Source: Fidelibacterota bacterium
GTDB taxonomy: Bacteria > Fidelibacterota > Fidelibacteria > Fidelibacterales > Fidelibacteraceae
Direction: 5' to 3'
DNA: 42,618 nt
NCBI GenBank assembly: GCA_021734505.1
Contig: JAIPIT010000008.1
Location: 1 to 42,618 of the forward strand
The notes under the pieces are model-generated. The model made no database searches and was not told the origin of the DNA. It saw nothing but the letters and a program-made list of their open reading frames with translations. The position numbers were made by a program, and so were the translations under genes. Within the stretch, counting starts at the first letter, position 1. Each line of letters begins with the position of its first letter. Of this stretch, positions 31,602-40,768 are shown in pieces.

Positions 31602-31628
31602 AAGGCCGAACAGTAGGTGTCCGGCCTT
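31602..31628 (-). terminator. Hairpin after fbaA
   Basis: AAGGCCG and CGGCCTT enclose a 13-nt loop that itself has CA/TG pairing; it is 12 bp after the fbaA stop. The - strand tail (ATCACATT) is poor in U, so it may terminate weakly or protect the mRNA 3' end. Confidence 0.6.
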
Positions 31629-31639
31629 GTATATCACTC

Positions 31640-32725
31640 TTAATATAAGTATTCAAACTGATCAAAACTGTTCAAGTCTTTGAATGCCTGGATCAGACGT
31701 TTTGAGAAACCTTTTTCACATTCTATTACCCATGCCCGTGGGTCGTATCTTTTCTTATTGGGCTTATCGGGACCTTCGGGATTACCGATCTGTCCTTGAA
31801 GATATGCATCGTATTCATCCATGTAATCTTTGGCCGGTTTTGTATAGGCCCACTGTGTGTCGGTATCAATATTCATTTTGATCACACCGTAGGAGATAGC
31901 TTCTTCAATTTCTTCAGGAGCGGAACCTGAACCACCATGAAAAACAAAGTTGACCGGGTTTTTACCTAATCCATGTTTTTCAGAGATGAAATTTTGAGAG
32001 TTATCAAGTATTTTTGGAGTCAGAACAACATTACCCGGTTTGTAAACACCATGAACGTTACCGAAAGCCGCTGCAATGGTAAACATAGGGCTGACCTGAC
32101 TCAGTACCTCATAGGCCTTATTGACATCAGCCGGTTGAGAGTAAAGTTCCGAATTGTCAACACCGTTATTATCAACGCCATCTTCTTCACCGCCGGTGAC
32201 GCCCAGTTCAATTTCGAGTAACATATCGATTTTTGACATACGTTCAAGGTATTTTTTGCTGGTTTCAATATTTTCTTCCATTGGTTCGGCTGAAAGGTCG
32301 ATCATATGTGAAGAAAACAGGGGTTCTCCATGTTTTTTGTAATATGCTTCACCCGCATCAAGAAGTCCGTCGATCCAGGGAAGAAGTTTTTTTGCGCAAT
32401 GGTCGGTATGAAGAATAACCGGAACACCATAATGTTTTGCCATTTCACGTACGTGCAAAGCGCCTGCAACAGAACCTGCAACTGCAGCTTTCTGGTCAGT
32501 GTTATCCAACAATTTACCGGCATTGAAAACTGCACCGCCGTTTGAGAATTGGATCATGATAGCTGATTTAGCATCTTTCGCAGCCTGTAATGCTGCATTG
32601 ATAGTACTTGAACCGATAACGTTGACAGCAGGAAAAGCGAATTTGTTTTCCTTTGCATATTCGAAAACGTCCAATAAGATCTTTCCTGTCACAACGCCGG
32701 CTTTTAGATTAGGTTTAGTTGACAT
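31640..32725 (-). CDS. fbaA: Fructose-bisphosphate aldolase, class II
   Basis: Zinc aldolase cleaving fructose-1,6-bisphosphate in glycolysis and running in reverse in gluconeogenesis. The 361 residues match the type A (E. coli FbaA-like) subclass: AFPAVNVIGSSTINAAL, the zinc/catalytic HTDHC (106-110), SSHMIDLSAEP, FTIAAAFGNVHGVY with zinc His, FVFHGGSGSAPEEI and KMNIDTDTQWA. ATG 32725 is preceded by AAAGGAG. It lies 12 bp after pfp, so the two form an operon of consecutive glycolytic steps. Confidence 0.96.
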   Translation of the reverse strand: MSTKPNLKAGVVTGKILLDVFEYAKENKFAFPAVNVIGSSTINAALQAAKDAKSAIMIQFSNGGAVFNAGKLLDNTDQKAAVAGSVAGALHVREMAKHYGVPVILHTDHCAKKLLPWIDGLLDAGEAYYKKHGEPLFSSHMIDLSAEPMEENIETSKKYLERMSKIDMLLEIELGVTGGEEDGVDNNGVDNSELYSQPADVNKAYEVLSQVSPMFTIAAAFGNVHGVYKPGNVVLTPKILDNSQNFISEKHGLGKNPVNFVFHGGSGSAPEEIEEAISYGVIKMNIDTDTQWAYTKPAKDYMDEYDAYLQGQIGNPEGPDKPNKKRYDPRAWVIECEKGFSKRLIQAFKDLNSFDQFEYLY

Positions 32726-32737
32726 ATAATTGCTCCT

Positions 32738-34390
32738 TTATTGGTGTTCTAATTCCAATGTAATGGTTTTTATTTCACTTATTGCGGCCGGTCCGAAGTA
32801 TTGGATCGGTCCGGGATATATATAACTTGTTTCTATTGCCCATTTATCACGATTTGCCACAAAGGTTTTAAAGGGTAATCCATTTAAATCAACAAGTGCT
32901 TTTTTAATGACGGGTTTATCTTCTCCATGACGGCGTTCCATATTCATCATTTGGGTCATAGGAATACCGCCGGGGATCCAGTTTTCAGCAGAATCTATTA
33001 GGTTGCGAACAGATGACATATAGCCTGTGCATTTATTTTCTGCCAGCAGAGAAGCGGTATAACCGAGAGCGTAAGTGTAATCGGCATCAAAGTTTGAGGG
33101 AAAAGAACAACGACCTTCATATCCAAAGAAATGGGTATGGGTTTTAAATTTTCCATTGTATTTGCCTTGAGCTCTCAAAATTTCGAGTTGTTCCGCGATC
33201 ATATAGACAAGAAGTTTATCTGTATCGATCAGAGATACCTGCACATTACCATGAGGGTCGCGTTCCATGATCAGCTGTTCAGCGATCTGCTTGGGCAATG
33301 ATCTGTAAAGTGCAGAAGTTTCACTCTGTAATTTATCAAGAATATAGTTTCTTTTTGTTTCTGAATCTTTGATCGTGTTGAGCTCTTTTTCATTAACAGC
33401 CATCAGGTCGTTCAATTCTGAGATCAGGGCTTTCATTTCCGGAATAAATTCGATCAAGCCTTCCGGTACGATCAAGGTGCCAAAATCTTCTTTATTATTT
33501 GAGCGTTTTACGACAACTTGGGTCAATTCATCAACGATCTCATGCAAAGTTTGTTTTTTGGCTTCAACTTCTTCAGAAATGATAGCATAGTTAGGTTGTG
33601 TTCGTAAAGCACATTCCAATGCGATATGTGAAGCGGATCGCCCCATTAATTTTATGATATGCCAGTATTTTTTTGCCGAATTTGCATCTCGTTGTATATT
33701 CCCGATCAATTCGTTATAAACTTTTGTTGCAGTATCAAAACCGAATGAAGCTTCTACCATTTCATTTTTCAGATCACCATCAATGGTCTTTGGAACACCG
33801 ATCACTGAAATATTTACACCGTTCTGTGCGAAATACTCAGCCAATACTGCAGCATTGGTGTTGGAATCATCGCCACCGATCACTACGAGGGCTTCAATTT
33901 CCAATGCTTTACAGTTTTTTGCTGTCGCTTCGTATTGTTCTTTTTTCTCAAGCTTTGTACGCCCGGACGCTATCATATCAAATCCACCGGTATTACGGAA
34001 ATCAGCAATAAAATCAGCTTCAAGTTCAAGGTATTTATTATCGGTAAGACCAGAGGGACCACCGAGGAATCCGTATAACTTTGAATCGGGATGACAAGCT
34101 TTTAATCCATCGTAAAGACCGGCGATCACATTGTGTCCGCCGGGTGCTTGTCCACCGGATAAAATAACACCTAAGTTCAAGGGTCTATATTCAGCTATAT
34201 CGGTCTTTTCAAAACCGATCGTTGGCATTCCATATGTATTGGGAAATAAAGCTTTGATCTTGTCATGATCCGAAACAGATGAACCTGCTTTACCTTTGAT
34301 GATTTTTACTGAAGGGCCATTATAAAAAACTGATGGTAACTTTGGCTGATATCCTGTTCTTGCTGTGTGTAATTGTGAAAGTTCTTTCAT
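32738..34390 (-). CDS. pfp: Pyrophosphate-dependent 6-phosphofructokinase (PFP)
   Basis: Phosphorylates fructose-6-phosphate with PPi instead of ATP, reversibly. The 550-residue length fits the long plant-beta-like PFP group. Residues that set phosphate donor use are visible: GGDD at 172-175 (the second Asp blocks ATP) and PKTIDGDL at 200-207 (Lys where ATP enzymes have Gly). Also present are LSGGQAPGGHN, IKLMGRSASHIALE and GRCSFPSNFD. I chose ATG 34390, with AGAGGA about 7 bp upstream; the TTG at 34396 overlaps it poorly. PPi use saves ATP and is common in anaerobes. fbaA follows after 12 bp. Confidence 0.95.
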   Translation of the reverse strand: MKELSQLHTARTGYQPKLPSVFYNGPSVKIIKGKAGSSVSDHDKIKALFPNTYGMPTIGFEKTDIAEYRPLNLGVILSGGQAPGGHNVIAGLYDGLKACHPDSKLYGFLGGPSGLTDNKYLELEADFIADFRNTGGFDMIASGRTKLEKKEQYEATAKNCKALEIEALVVIGGDDSNTNAAVLAEYFAQNGVNISVIGVPKTIDGDLKNEMVEASFGFDTATKVYNELIGNIQRDANSAKKYWHIIKLMGRSASHIALECALRTQPNYAIISEEVEAKKQTLHEIVDELTQVVVKRSNNKEDFGTLIVPEGLIEFIPEMKALISELNDLMAVNEKELNTIKDSETKRNYILDKLQSETSALYRSLPKQIAEQLIMERDPHGNVQVSLIDTDKLLVYMIAEQLEILRAQGKYNGKFKTHTHFFGYEGRCSFPSNFDADYTYALGYTASLLAENKCTGYMSSVRNLIDSAENWIPGGIPMTQMMNMERRHGEDKPVIKKALVDLNGLPFKTFVANRDKWAIETSYIYPGPIQYFGPAAISEIKTITLELEHQ

Positions 34391-34638
34391 GGACAATTCC
34401 TCTCGTTAAGTGCGGTTTAATATAATAAAAAAAAGTTCCGAGTGTTATAATATTGTAAGAAAAAAGTCGAAAAATCTAATGATTTTCAATGTTTTAACGA
34501 AGCAGATCGATGTTTGGCAGGTTCAAACTCCCAAGTCACTATACTTCACTGGTTCTTTATGCTTTTTTTTTCGAAAATCTTTTATATCAATGAAAAATAA
34601 TCTATTTTACATAGATTGTTCAATTAACAGGGATGTCC
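34391..34638. other. Divergent promoter region, pfp-fba / beta-propeller
   Basis: An AT-rich gap holding the divergent promoters of pfp (-) and the propeller gene (+). AATCTAT (34599-34605) and ATAGATT (34611-34617) form a perfect 7-bp dyad, about 20 bp before the propeller start. A T9 tract lies at 34563-34571. An open frame at 34410-34652 lacks a ribosome site and family features, so I do not call it. Confidence 0.5.
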
Positions 34639-35853
34639 ATGCTAAAAAATAAGATTATACTGCTGGTGTTTGCGTTTACTCTTCCCTTGTTTGCAGGGGA
34701 ATTAATGTATAATGATATGTTCGTAATGGAACAACTCAAGGATTCACTGATCGCTGCAAACTGGGAACATAGAACAGAATTTCCATACTTTAAAAAAACC
34801 GCACCGACAGGAAGCTCCCCCAAAAGCTGTACTTTTTCACCTGACGGGAAATACATTTACGTTACCCTTCTGGGTCAACGACATGTTGCCGTTCAAATAT
34901 ATTCGGTAAATCCATTTGAAAAGATCAAAACGATCTATCCCGGATGTGATGATCCTGCCAATGACTATGGATATGCTGAAGGGGTCTTTCGTGAACGGGA
35001 TGGCAAATTTTGGTTTACGCGCATGACAACTTCAGAATATTTTATCTATGATCCTAAATCCGATTCTTTACAAGCCGGACGGTATACCGGTGGGGACTGG
35101 ACAAAATCTCTGGAATTCAGTCCGAACCAAGAACAAATTGCCATGTCCCATTGGGTTTCAAATCGTATTTCAATTTTTGATGTTGACCGGCAACGTATTA
35201 TTCGCAATTTAAAGACATCTCAAATTCCCCGTGGACTTGCCTGGATAGGAAATGACACATTGGCAGTTACTTTGTATGGCGGTGCTAATAGTACAGATTG
35301 CGGAATCGAAGTCTTTGATGTCCGTACAGGTAAAAAGGTCGAAACCATACTCGAATACCGATCTGCTATGAGAGATGTGCGTTATGATCCTCTTAAGAAA
35401 ATGCTTTATTACGATGATATGCGTTTTGCGCTTGTATATAAATATGATTGGATCAAACGGGAGACAGTTGCAACGGAAGAAGTTGACAGTCATCCGAACA
35501 CCATTCGTCTGACTCCAGATGGAAAATATCTTTTTGTCAGTTGCCGCGGTCCGAACAATCCCAATGGATACACCTTGCCAAGTCCCAGAAACGCGGATAT
35601 TGTAGTAATTGATACCGAATCAATGACAACGTTAACCTCATGGGCACAAGGTAATCAGCCGACGGGGTTGGATATATCACAAGATGGGTGCTATCTTGCT
35701 ACAACGGACTTTATGGATAAAAATGTTAATCTTTATGTGATCTCTGACCCAAGAAAGATCGAAAAAAAAGATGTAGATAGTTTTTCAATGTTACTAAATA
35801 GGTTGGGTAATATTTATGAAATGGGCACTCGTTCTTTCTGGTGGTGGTGGTAA
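34639..35853 (+). CDS. Secreted YVTN-type beta-propeller protein
   Basis: A 404-residue exported protein: signal peptide (KNKIILLVFAFTLPLFAGE), then about seven repeats of the YVTN/NHL-like kind, such as CTFSPDGKYIYVTLLGQRHVAV, LEFSPNQEQIAMSHWVSNRI, IRLTPDGKYLFVSCRGP and LDISQDGCYLATTDFMDKNV. Such propellers bind ligands or proteins in the periplasm or outside. The function is unknown. I chose ATG 34639, 6 bp after CAGGG; ATG 34633 abuts the ribosome site. The last 38 bp overlap the patatin start, and the tail SFWWWW is read from the DNA that encodes the patatin glycine loop. Confidence 0.8.
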   Translation: MLKNKIILLVFAFTLPLFAGELMYNDMFVMEQLKDSLIAANWEHRTEFPYFKKTAPTGSSPKSCTFSPDGKYIYVTLLGQRHVAVQIYSVNPFEKIKTIYPGCDDPANDYGYAEGVFRERDGKFWFTRMTTSEYFIYDPKSDSLQAGRYTGGDWTKSLEFSPNQEQIAMSHWVSNRISIFDVDRQRIIRNLKTSQIPRGLAWIGNDTLAVTLYGGANSTDCGIEVFDVRTGKKVETILEYRSAMRDVRYDPLKKMLYYDDMRFALVYKYDWIKRETVATEEVDSHPNTIRLTPDGKYLFVSCRGPNNPNGYTLPSPRNADIVVIDTESMTTLTSWAQGNQPTGLDISQDGCYLATTDFMDKNVNLYVISDPRKIEKKDVDSFSMLLNRLGNIYEMGTRSFWWWW

Positions 35854-36652
35854 CGGCATCGCTCACATTGGTGTTCTAAAAGAACTTGAACGTCTAGAGC
35901 TTAAACCTGCTTTGATTGTTGGTACATCAATGGGTTCGATTGTGGGTGGTGTTTATGCCTCGGGGAGATCAACCGAATGGATAGAAAAATTCATGACCGA
36001 AGAATTTAATATTCGGGATATGGTCTCAAGTATGCAAACCCTGAAATGGGGTGAAGGACCATTAGTCAGAGTTTTTCAGGCCGGAGAGGCAATTAATAAT
36101 CTTCGTTCAAGACTGGGTATGGAGTCTGGTGAAAAGATCCTGGCAAAATTGAGGGATGTAACACACAATATAAATATTGAAGATACACAGATACCTTTTG
36201 CCACGAATGCTGTTGACTTGCTAAGTGGAAAAGAAAAAGTATTTACCGGCGGTAATCTCGCAGAAGCCATACGCTGTTCAATGTCAATTCCTCCATTTTT
36301 TGCACCCTATGATATGGGAGATGGATTGTACATCGATGGTGCTTTTGCCGATAATATGCCGGTCAATATCGCGCACCAAATGGGTTATAGAAAGGTATTG
36401 TCTGTGGATGTGTCCCCTATGAGAAGAGTTAGCCGTTCAGACCTTAAGAATAGTCTTGAAGTAGCGTTTCGCGCCATGTCATGTTCAATCAAGAATGCAC
36501 ACAGGAAAAACAAAGCGACGGTAGCTATTGAGGCATATAAAGGTGCATATAACTTTGATTTTGAGCATGTGGAGGAATTGATCGAAGCAGGTGAACAAGC
36601 CGTTAGAAATAATGAAGTACAAATAATGAAAAAATTATCATCATGGATCTAA
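35816..36652 (+). CDS. Patatin-like phospholipase
   Basis: A 278-residue serine acyl hydrolase (patatin/RssA-like). The oxyanion loop is LSGGGGNGIAHIGVLKEL (9-14 GGGGNG), the nucleophile elbow GTSMGS (S38), and the catalytic Asp in YIDGAFADNMPV (DGA). There is no signal peptide or transmembrane segment, so it is cytosolic or peripheral to the membrane, likely acting on phospholipid or other lipid esters. ATG 35816 lies within the end of the propeller gene; AGGTTGGG is upstream. The next gene's frame overlaps its end; the three genes probably form one operon. Confidence 0.9.
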   Translation: MKWALVLSGGGGNGIAHIGVLKELERLELKPALIVGTSMGSIVGGVYASGRSTEWIEKFMTEEFNIRDMVSSMQTLKWGEGPLVRVFQAGEAINNLRSRLGMESGEKILAKLRDVTHNINIEDTQIPFATNAVDLLSGKEKVFTGGNLAEAIRCSMSIPPFFAPYDMGDGLYIDGAFADNMPVNIAHQMGYRKVLSVDVSPMRRVSRSDLKNSLEVAFRAMSCSIKNAHRKNKATVAIEAYKGAYNFDFEHVEELIEAGEQAVRNNEVQIMKKLSSWI

Positions 36653-36690
36653 TAAATAATAAAGAAAGATGCAAAAAGAAAGGAATAATA

Positions 36691-39264
36691 ATGAAAATAT
36701 GGAAAACAATGTTCATGCTTATAGCAATGGTGGCTTTAATGATATCATGCGATAAAGATCCGGGACAGATAGAAGTATCCTGGCAGCTGGTGGAAAACCA
36801 GTACAAAGGACGCAATCAGCATAAAAGTGAAGTCACTTTTATGAACAATTCCAGATATACCTTAAAAAATGATAATTGGGAATGCTATTTTTCTTGGTTC
36901 AGATCAGTTACAGATGAACAGGAATCAAAGATCATTGATGGAGAAACCATAAATGGCGATTATAGCAAGCTTTATCCTACAGAATTATTCGAAGATCTAA
37001 AGCCGGGTGAAAGTATTACATTTCCTCTTATCGGTACCCACTATGCCTTAAACGAAACAGATGCTATCACAGGTTGCTATTTTGTGATCCAACAAGCGTT
37101 AGGAAAAGAGGTTATCATTTCTTCAGGCAAAACTGAAGTCTTGCCTTTTCCCGAGAATGATAAATTAAAGCGAGCTTCATATGATCATCTTGAAGTCCAG
37201 AATGCTCAAATACGCTATAAAGAAAATGAAAATGTAAAAATGATGGATAACAAGGATTTATCTCCGATCTTTCCAACACCAAATAAAATAACCCTAAAGG
37301 GTGATACCTTTGCACTTAGCAAAAACATGGAAATTTATTATTATAAAGACCTGGCAAGTGAGGCTAGCTACCTACAGGAAAGAATGAATTTTATTTTTAA
37401 CGCAAAAATATATCGCTACAAATTTCGTTCGAAAAGTTATCAGAAATTCTCTGATAATTACATCGTATTGAATATTACTGATGGTGAACCCGGATCCTAT
37501 CGACTTGAAATAGATCCAGATGTGGGTATTGTGATCTATGGTGCGGATGCTGCGGGTGTTTTCTATGGTATTCAGAGTTTATTTTCGTTATTTCCTCCGG
37601 ATTTGAATAAAGAACCCGAAAGAATCGTCAATGTGCCGCGTTTGATCGTTGAAGACGCTCCTCGTTTCCCGTATCGGGGTATACATCTAGATGTATCACG
37701 AAGTTTTCACGGCAAAAAAGAAGTTCTTCACTTCATGGAACTGATCTCAAATTATAAATTAAACAAATTACATTTTCATATTACGGATGACGAAGGCTGG
37801 CGTGTAGAGATCCGTCCTATTCCGGAATTAACCGAGATCGGCGCTTTTCGTGGTCACACTAAAGATCATCGAGATCATCTGCAACCCACGTTAGGTTCCG
37901 GTCCTTATGCCGATCCTGAGGTCGGAAATGGCAGCGGGTATTATTCTCGTGAGGATTTCATTGAAATACTTCGTTTTGCCAGGAAACATCATATTGAAGT
38001 TATTCCCGAAATTGATATGCCGGGACATATTCGTTCAGCCGTAAAGGCCATGGAGGCACGCTATTACAACTATATGGAAGAAAATAAACCAGATTCTGCT
38101 TTGATGTATTTACTTACGGATTTTGAGGATACGACCTATTATACTTCTGCTCAACGTTATCATGATAATACTGCAAATCCTTGCATGGAATCGACCTATC
38201 GTTTTGTTCAGGTTGTCATTGATGAACTTGTTGCCATGTACAAAGAAGCAGGAGCTCCACTTACCACATTGCATATCGGTGGAGACGAACTTCCTAGAGG
38301 TGCTTTTGTTTACTCGCCCATTTGTCAGGCTTTCCTTGATAGTCAGGATGAATATAAATCGGTAAATGAATTGCATAAATATTTCACAAAACGCGTTTCT
38401 GCGATGTTACGCGAGCATAATGTTCGTACGGCCGGTTGGGAAGAAGTTGCCTGTATGCACGAAGATGGTCATCTCGTTCCCAATCCTACCCTTCTTGAAG
38501 ATAGCATCACAGCCTATATCTGGAACAACGTTTGGGGATGGGGAGCTGAAGATCTTGGATATAAACTCGCCAACACAGGTTTTCCTGTCGTTCTATTAAG
38601 CGCGAATAATTATTATTTTGATTTTGCTTATAATCGTGATCCTTATGAACCGGGCTTGTATTGGGGCGGTTATACCGATACGAGGTCAGCTTGGGAATTT
38701 ACTCCCTACGATATCACCAAGTGTGCCGAGGTAACATTGTATGGAGATTCAATTAGTGAAGAAATGTTTGAAGGAAAAACTCGTCTGACAGAAGCCGGTA
38801 AAGAAAATGTTCTAGGTCTTTCCGCTACGCTGTGGGGTGAGACTACGAGGACATGGGATCGGGTGGAATACATGGCTTTCCCGAAAATTCTCGGACTCGC
38901 TGAACGTGCGTGGAGCGCTCAACCCGATTGGGCAAGCATTGAGGACAAAAATGTACGGTCCGTGTTACGCGAGGCGGACTGGAATCACTTTGCCAATAAA
39001 GTTGGTCAAGTAGAATTAGCACATCTGGATCAATATAATGTTAATTATCGTATTCCTCTGCCTGGAGCGATCATTGAGGATGATACCTTGAAAGCCAATA
39101 TTCGTTTTCCGGGATTGGATCTGCGCTATACGCTTGACGGGAGCGAACCGACCGTGAATTCCCAAAAATACATATTACCGGTAGTATTGAGTACCGGTGA
39201 TAAAGTGAAGATAGCCGCTTTCAATAAACGAGGAAGAAGCAGCAGAGTTGTTGTCCTGCCGTAA
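36691..39264 (+). CDS. Beta-N-acetylhexosaminidase, GH20, lipoprotein
   Basis: An 857-residue exported glycosidase removing N-acetylglucosamine or N-acetylgalactosamine from chitin-like or glycan substrates. The N-terminus is a lipoprotein signal (KIWKTMFMLIAMVALMISC, Cys lipidation site). Domains in order: CHB_HEX carbohydrate-binding (IEVSWQLVENQYKGR, to about 160), GH20b (about 190-310), GH20 catalytic barrel from RFPYRGIHLDVSRSFH, with the catalytic pair D532-E533 in LHIGGDELPRG and WGWGAEDLGY/LGLSATLWGE, and a C-terminal chitobiase-like domain (LRYTLDGSEPTVN to end). I chose ATG 36691, with AAAGGA at 6 bp; a start at 36643 would spoil the signal. 38 bp after patatin. Confidence 0.93.
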   Translation: MKIWKTMFMLIAMVALMISCDKDPGQIEVSWQLVENQYKGRNQHKSEVTFMNNSRYTLKNDNWECYFSWFRSVTDEQESKIIDGETINGDYSKLYPTELFEDLKPGESITFPLIGTHYALNETDAITGCYFVIQQALGKEVIISSGKTEVLPFPENDKLKRASYDHLEVQNAQIRYKENENVKMMDNKDLSPIFPTPNKITLKGDTFALSKNMEIYYYKDLASEASYLQERMNFIFNAKIYRYKFRSKSYQKFSDNYIVLNITDGEPGSYRLEIDPDVGIVIYGADAAGVFYGIQSLFSLFPPDLNKEPERIVNVPRLIVEDAPRFPYRGIHLDVSRSFHGKKEVLHFMELISNYKLNKLHFHITDDEGWRVEIRPIPELTEIGAFRGHTKDHRDHLQPTLGSGPYADPEVGNGSGYYSREDFIEILRFARKHHIEVIPEIDMPGHIRSAVKAMEARYYNYMEENKPDSALMYLLTDFEDTTYYTSAQRYHDNTANPCMESTYRFVQVVIDELVAMYKEAGAPLTTLHIGGDELPRGAFVYSPICQAFLDSQDEYKSVNELHKYFTKRVSAMLREHNVRTAGWEEVACMHEDGHLVPNPTLLEDSITAYIWNNVWGWGAEDLGYKLANTGFPVVLLSANNYYFDFAYNRDPYEPGLYWGGYTDTRSAWEFTPYDITKCAEVTLYGDSISEEMFEGKTRLTEAGKENVLGLSATLWGETTRTWDRVEYMAFPKILGLAERAWSAQPDWASIEDKNVRSVLREADWNHFANKVGQVELAHLDQYNVNYRIPLPGAIIEDDTLKANIRFPGLDLRYTLDGSEPTVNSQKYILPVVLSTGDKVKIAAFNKRGRSSRVVVLP

Positions 39265-39289
39265 CAAATAAATATAAATTTCGATTAAT

Positions 39290-39328
39290 AAGGGCTCGCA
39301 GCAATATCAATGCAGAGCCCTTTTGTTT
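39290..39328 (+). terminator. Terminator of the GH20 gene
   Basis: AAGGGCTC and GAGCCCTT with a 17-nt loop, followed by TTGTTTTT; 26 bp after the stop codon. Confidence 0.8.
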
Positions 39329-39372
39329 TTAGAGAAGGTAAGAGGGGGAGAGGGTGAGAAGGTGAGCAACTG

Positions 39373-39510
39373 TCATCCTGAACGCAGTGAAGGATCTATT
39401 CATAATAGAAAAAAAACGATAAACGATAAGATAAAAGTATAAAGTTAACAAGTAGTAAAAAAATAGCTTCACTGTTCACTGTTCACTGTTTACAGATCAC
39501 AGATTACGGG
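39373..39510. repeat. Low-complexity repeat tract
   Basis: GTCATCCTGAACGCAGTGAA (39372-39391 area) shares GTCATCCTGAA with 1385-1395. It is followed by an A-rich stretch, three exact tandem copies of TTCACTG (39468-39488) and several TCACAGAT/GATCAC words. No gene; it separates the GH20 terminator from the convergent 39518 gene. Confidence 0.55.
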
Positions 39511-39517
39511 TCACAGA

Positions 39518-40525
39518 TCACTGATCACCGGTAAATTCTTCCACGCGTTTTTTAATGACAGGGTCATCCTTGACGGAACTATCAAGCAATAACATTTCCC
39601 AATGATAATAGCGTGAGTTATGTCTGATCTCTGACTTAATTATTTTTTTGTTCCGCTTCAATTGTTTTTGAAATTTCTTTTTTTGATCTGATCTGGATAT
39701 CAAAGCATTTTCAGCTGTTTCAATTGAATGTTTATATGGTGAAATATCTTTCCATTCGCTGATCTTATCGTCAAAATGAATCAATAAGTTACCAAGATAC
39801 TTTCCTTGAGAGCCCAATTGGGTAAGGGCGGTTCCTTTATAGTGTACAGGCAAGCCTGTAAAGGCATGCTCCTTAGCACAGACAATAAGATCTATTCCGT
39901 CATAATCTTTAACAAATTCCGAAAGAATGACAGCCGGAGCGTCAGCAAGCAGGATAACCATATCTGCATCCTCAAATATTCCGTCACGATATAACTCTTT
40001 CAAAGTTAAGAGAGGATCTTTGATATGAAAATTGAAGCCATCGGATAAAGAACATATTCCAACGAACATGATATCTAAACCTTGAAAATGAATGACCCTG
40101 AAAGGCGGGAAAGCAAGATTACCTTCATTATCAAGTATATTTGCCGAGATGATTGGCAAAGAGTGGCGGCTTTGAAGTGATCTTAATACATTAAGTCCAT
40201 AACAAAGGTCAAATTGACCCGCATTGATCACGTCGAATTTAAGTTCTGCAAAAAGTTCTGCTTGAAGAGCGGCTTTTTTTTGTTCAAAGATCTGATCTTC
40301 TTTTGGCATGGGCGTATGATGGAAGAAATGATTGCCTGCTCCAATGTGAAGTGTAGAAGGCGGCATTTCCGATAAAGCCGTACTGATACGGGGCCATCCG
40401 CCGCTGGGGATATTACAGCCACAGGGAGTTAGAAGTCCCCGATTATTTCCCGTAAAAGAGATTTGAAGCTCGGACCCTAAAGCGAACGCACTGATGATAA
40501 GAAATATGCCGAAATATTTTTTCAT
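39518..40525 (-). CDS. Secreted metallophosphoesterase/5'-nucleotidase-like protein
   Basis: A 335-residue exported protein (signal KKYFGIFLIISAFALGSE) with the overall layout of the N-terminal domain of UshA/CpdB 5'-nucleotidases. ISFTGNNRGLLTPCGCNIPSGG replaces the usual D-x-H metal motif; this TGNxxGxxxPCGC version occurs in a distinct exported subfamily. The GNHE region is changed to NAGQFDLCYG, followed by LPIISANILD and VGICSLSDG. Several classic metal ligands are therefore absent, so catalytic activity is doubtful; the two CGC cysteines may form a disulfide or bind a cofactor. The C-terminal 70 residues are highly basic (RSDQKKKFQKQLKRNKKIIK). Confidence 0.72.
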   Translation of the reverse strand: MKKYFGIFLIISAFALGSELQISFTGNNRGLLTPCGCNIPSGGWPRISTALSEMPPSTLHIGAGNHFFHHTPMPKEDQIFEQKKAALQAELFAELKFDVINAGQFDLCYGLNVLRSLQSRHSLPIISANILDNEGNLAFPPFRVIHFQGLDIMFVGICSLSDGFNFHIKDPLLTLKELYRDGIFEDADMVILLADAPAVILSEFVKDYDGIDLIVCAKEHAFTGLPVHYKGTALTQLGSQGKYLGNLLIHFDDKISEWKDISPYKHSIETAENALISRSDQKKKFQKQLKRNKKIIKSEIRHNSRYYHWEMLLLDSSVKDDPVIKKRVEEFTGDQ

Positions 40526-40768
40526 AATCTATCCTTGATTTTCCAATACTAAAAGATACAAGAAACAGCGAACAAGAAACAAGGACATTTCATCCGTTAT
40601 TTTTCATCCACTCCACACTTCACGCTCCACACTCCATATTTTCAGTATGTTTTTAAGCACAATTATTAACATAGAGTTATAGGATAGTTAATTAAGGTTT
40701 AATACGCTAAAATAGCTTGGCTAAGCCGCTTTTCATCACTAATTTTACCACGATGAGAGAGGAATCCA

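Noticed and set aside
33673-34094. Open frames of 103-112 aa antisense to pfp
   Set aside because: Shadow frames of a strongly conserved gene; composition (His/Arg/Ser rich) is typical of antisense translation.
34410-34652. 80-aa open frame in the pfp/propeller gap
   Set aside because: Low-complexity AT-rich translation, no Shine-Dalgarno, and it overlaps the start region of the propeller gene.
39468-39510. CRISPR-like repeats
   Set aside because: The units are 7 bp and directly abutting, with no spacers and no cas genes; it is a simple tandem tract.
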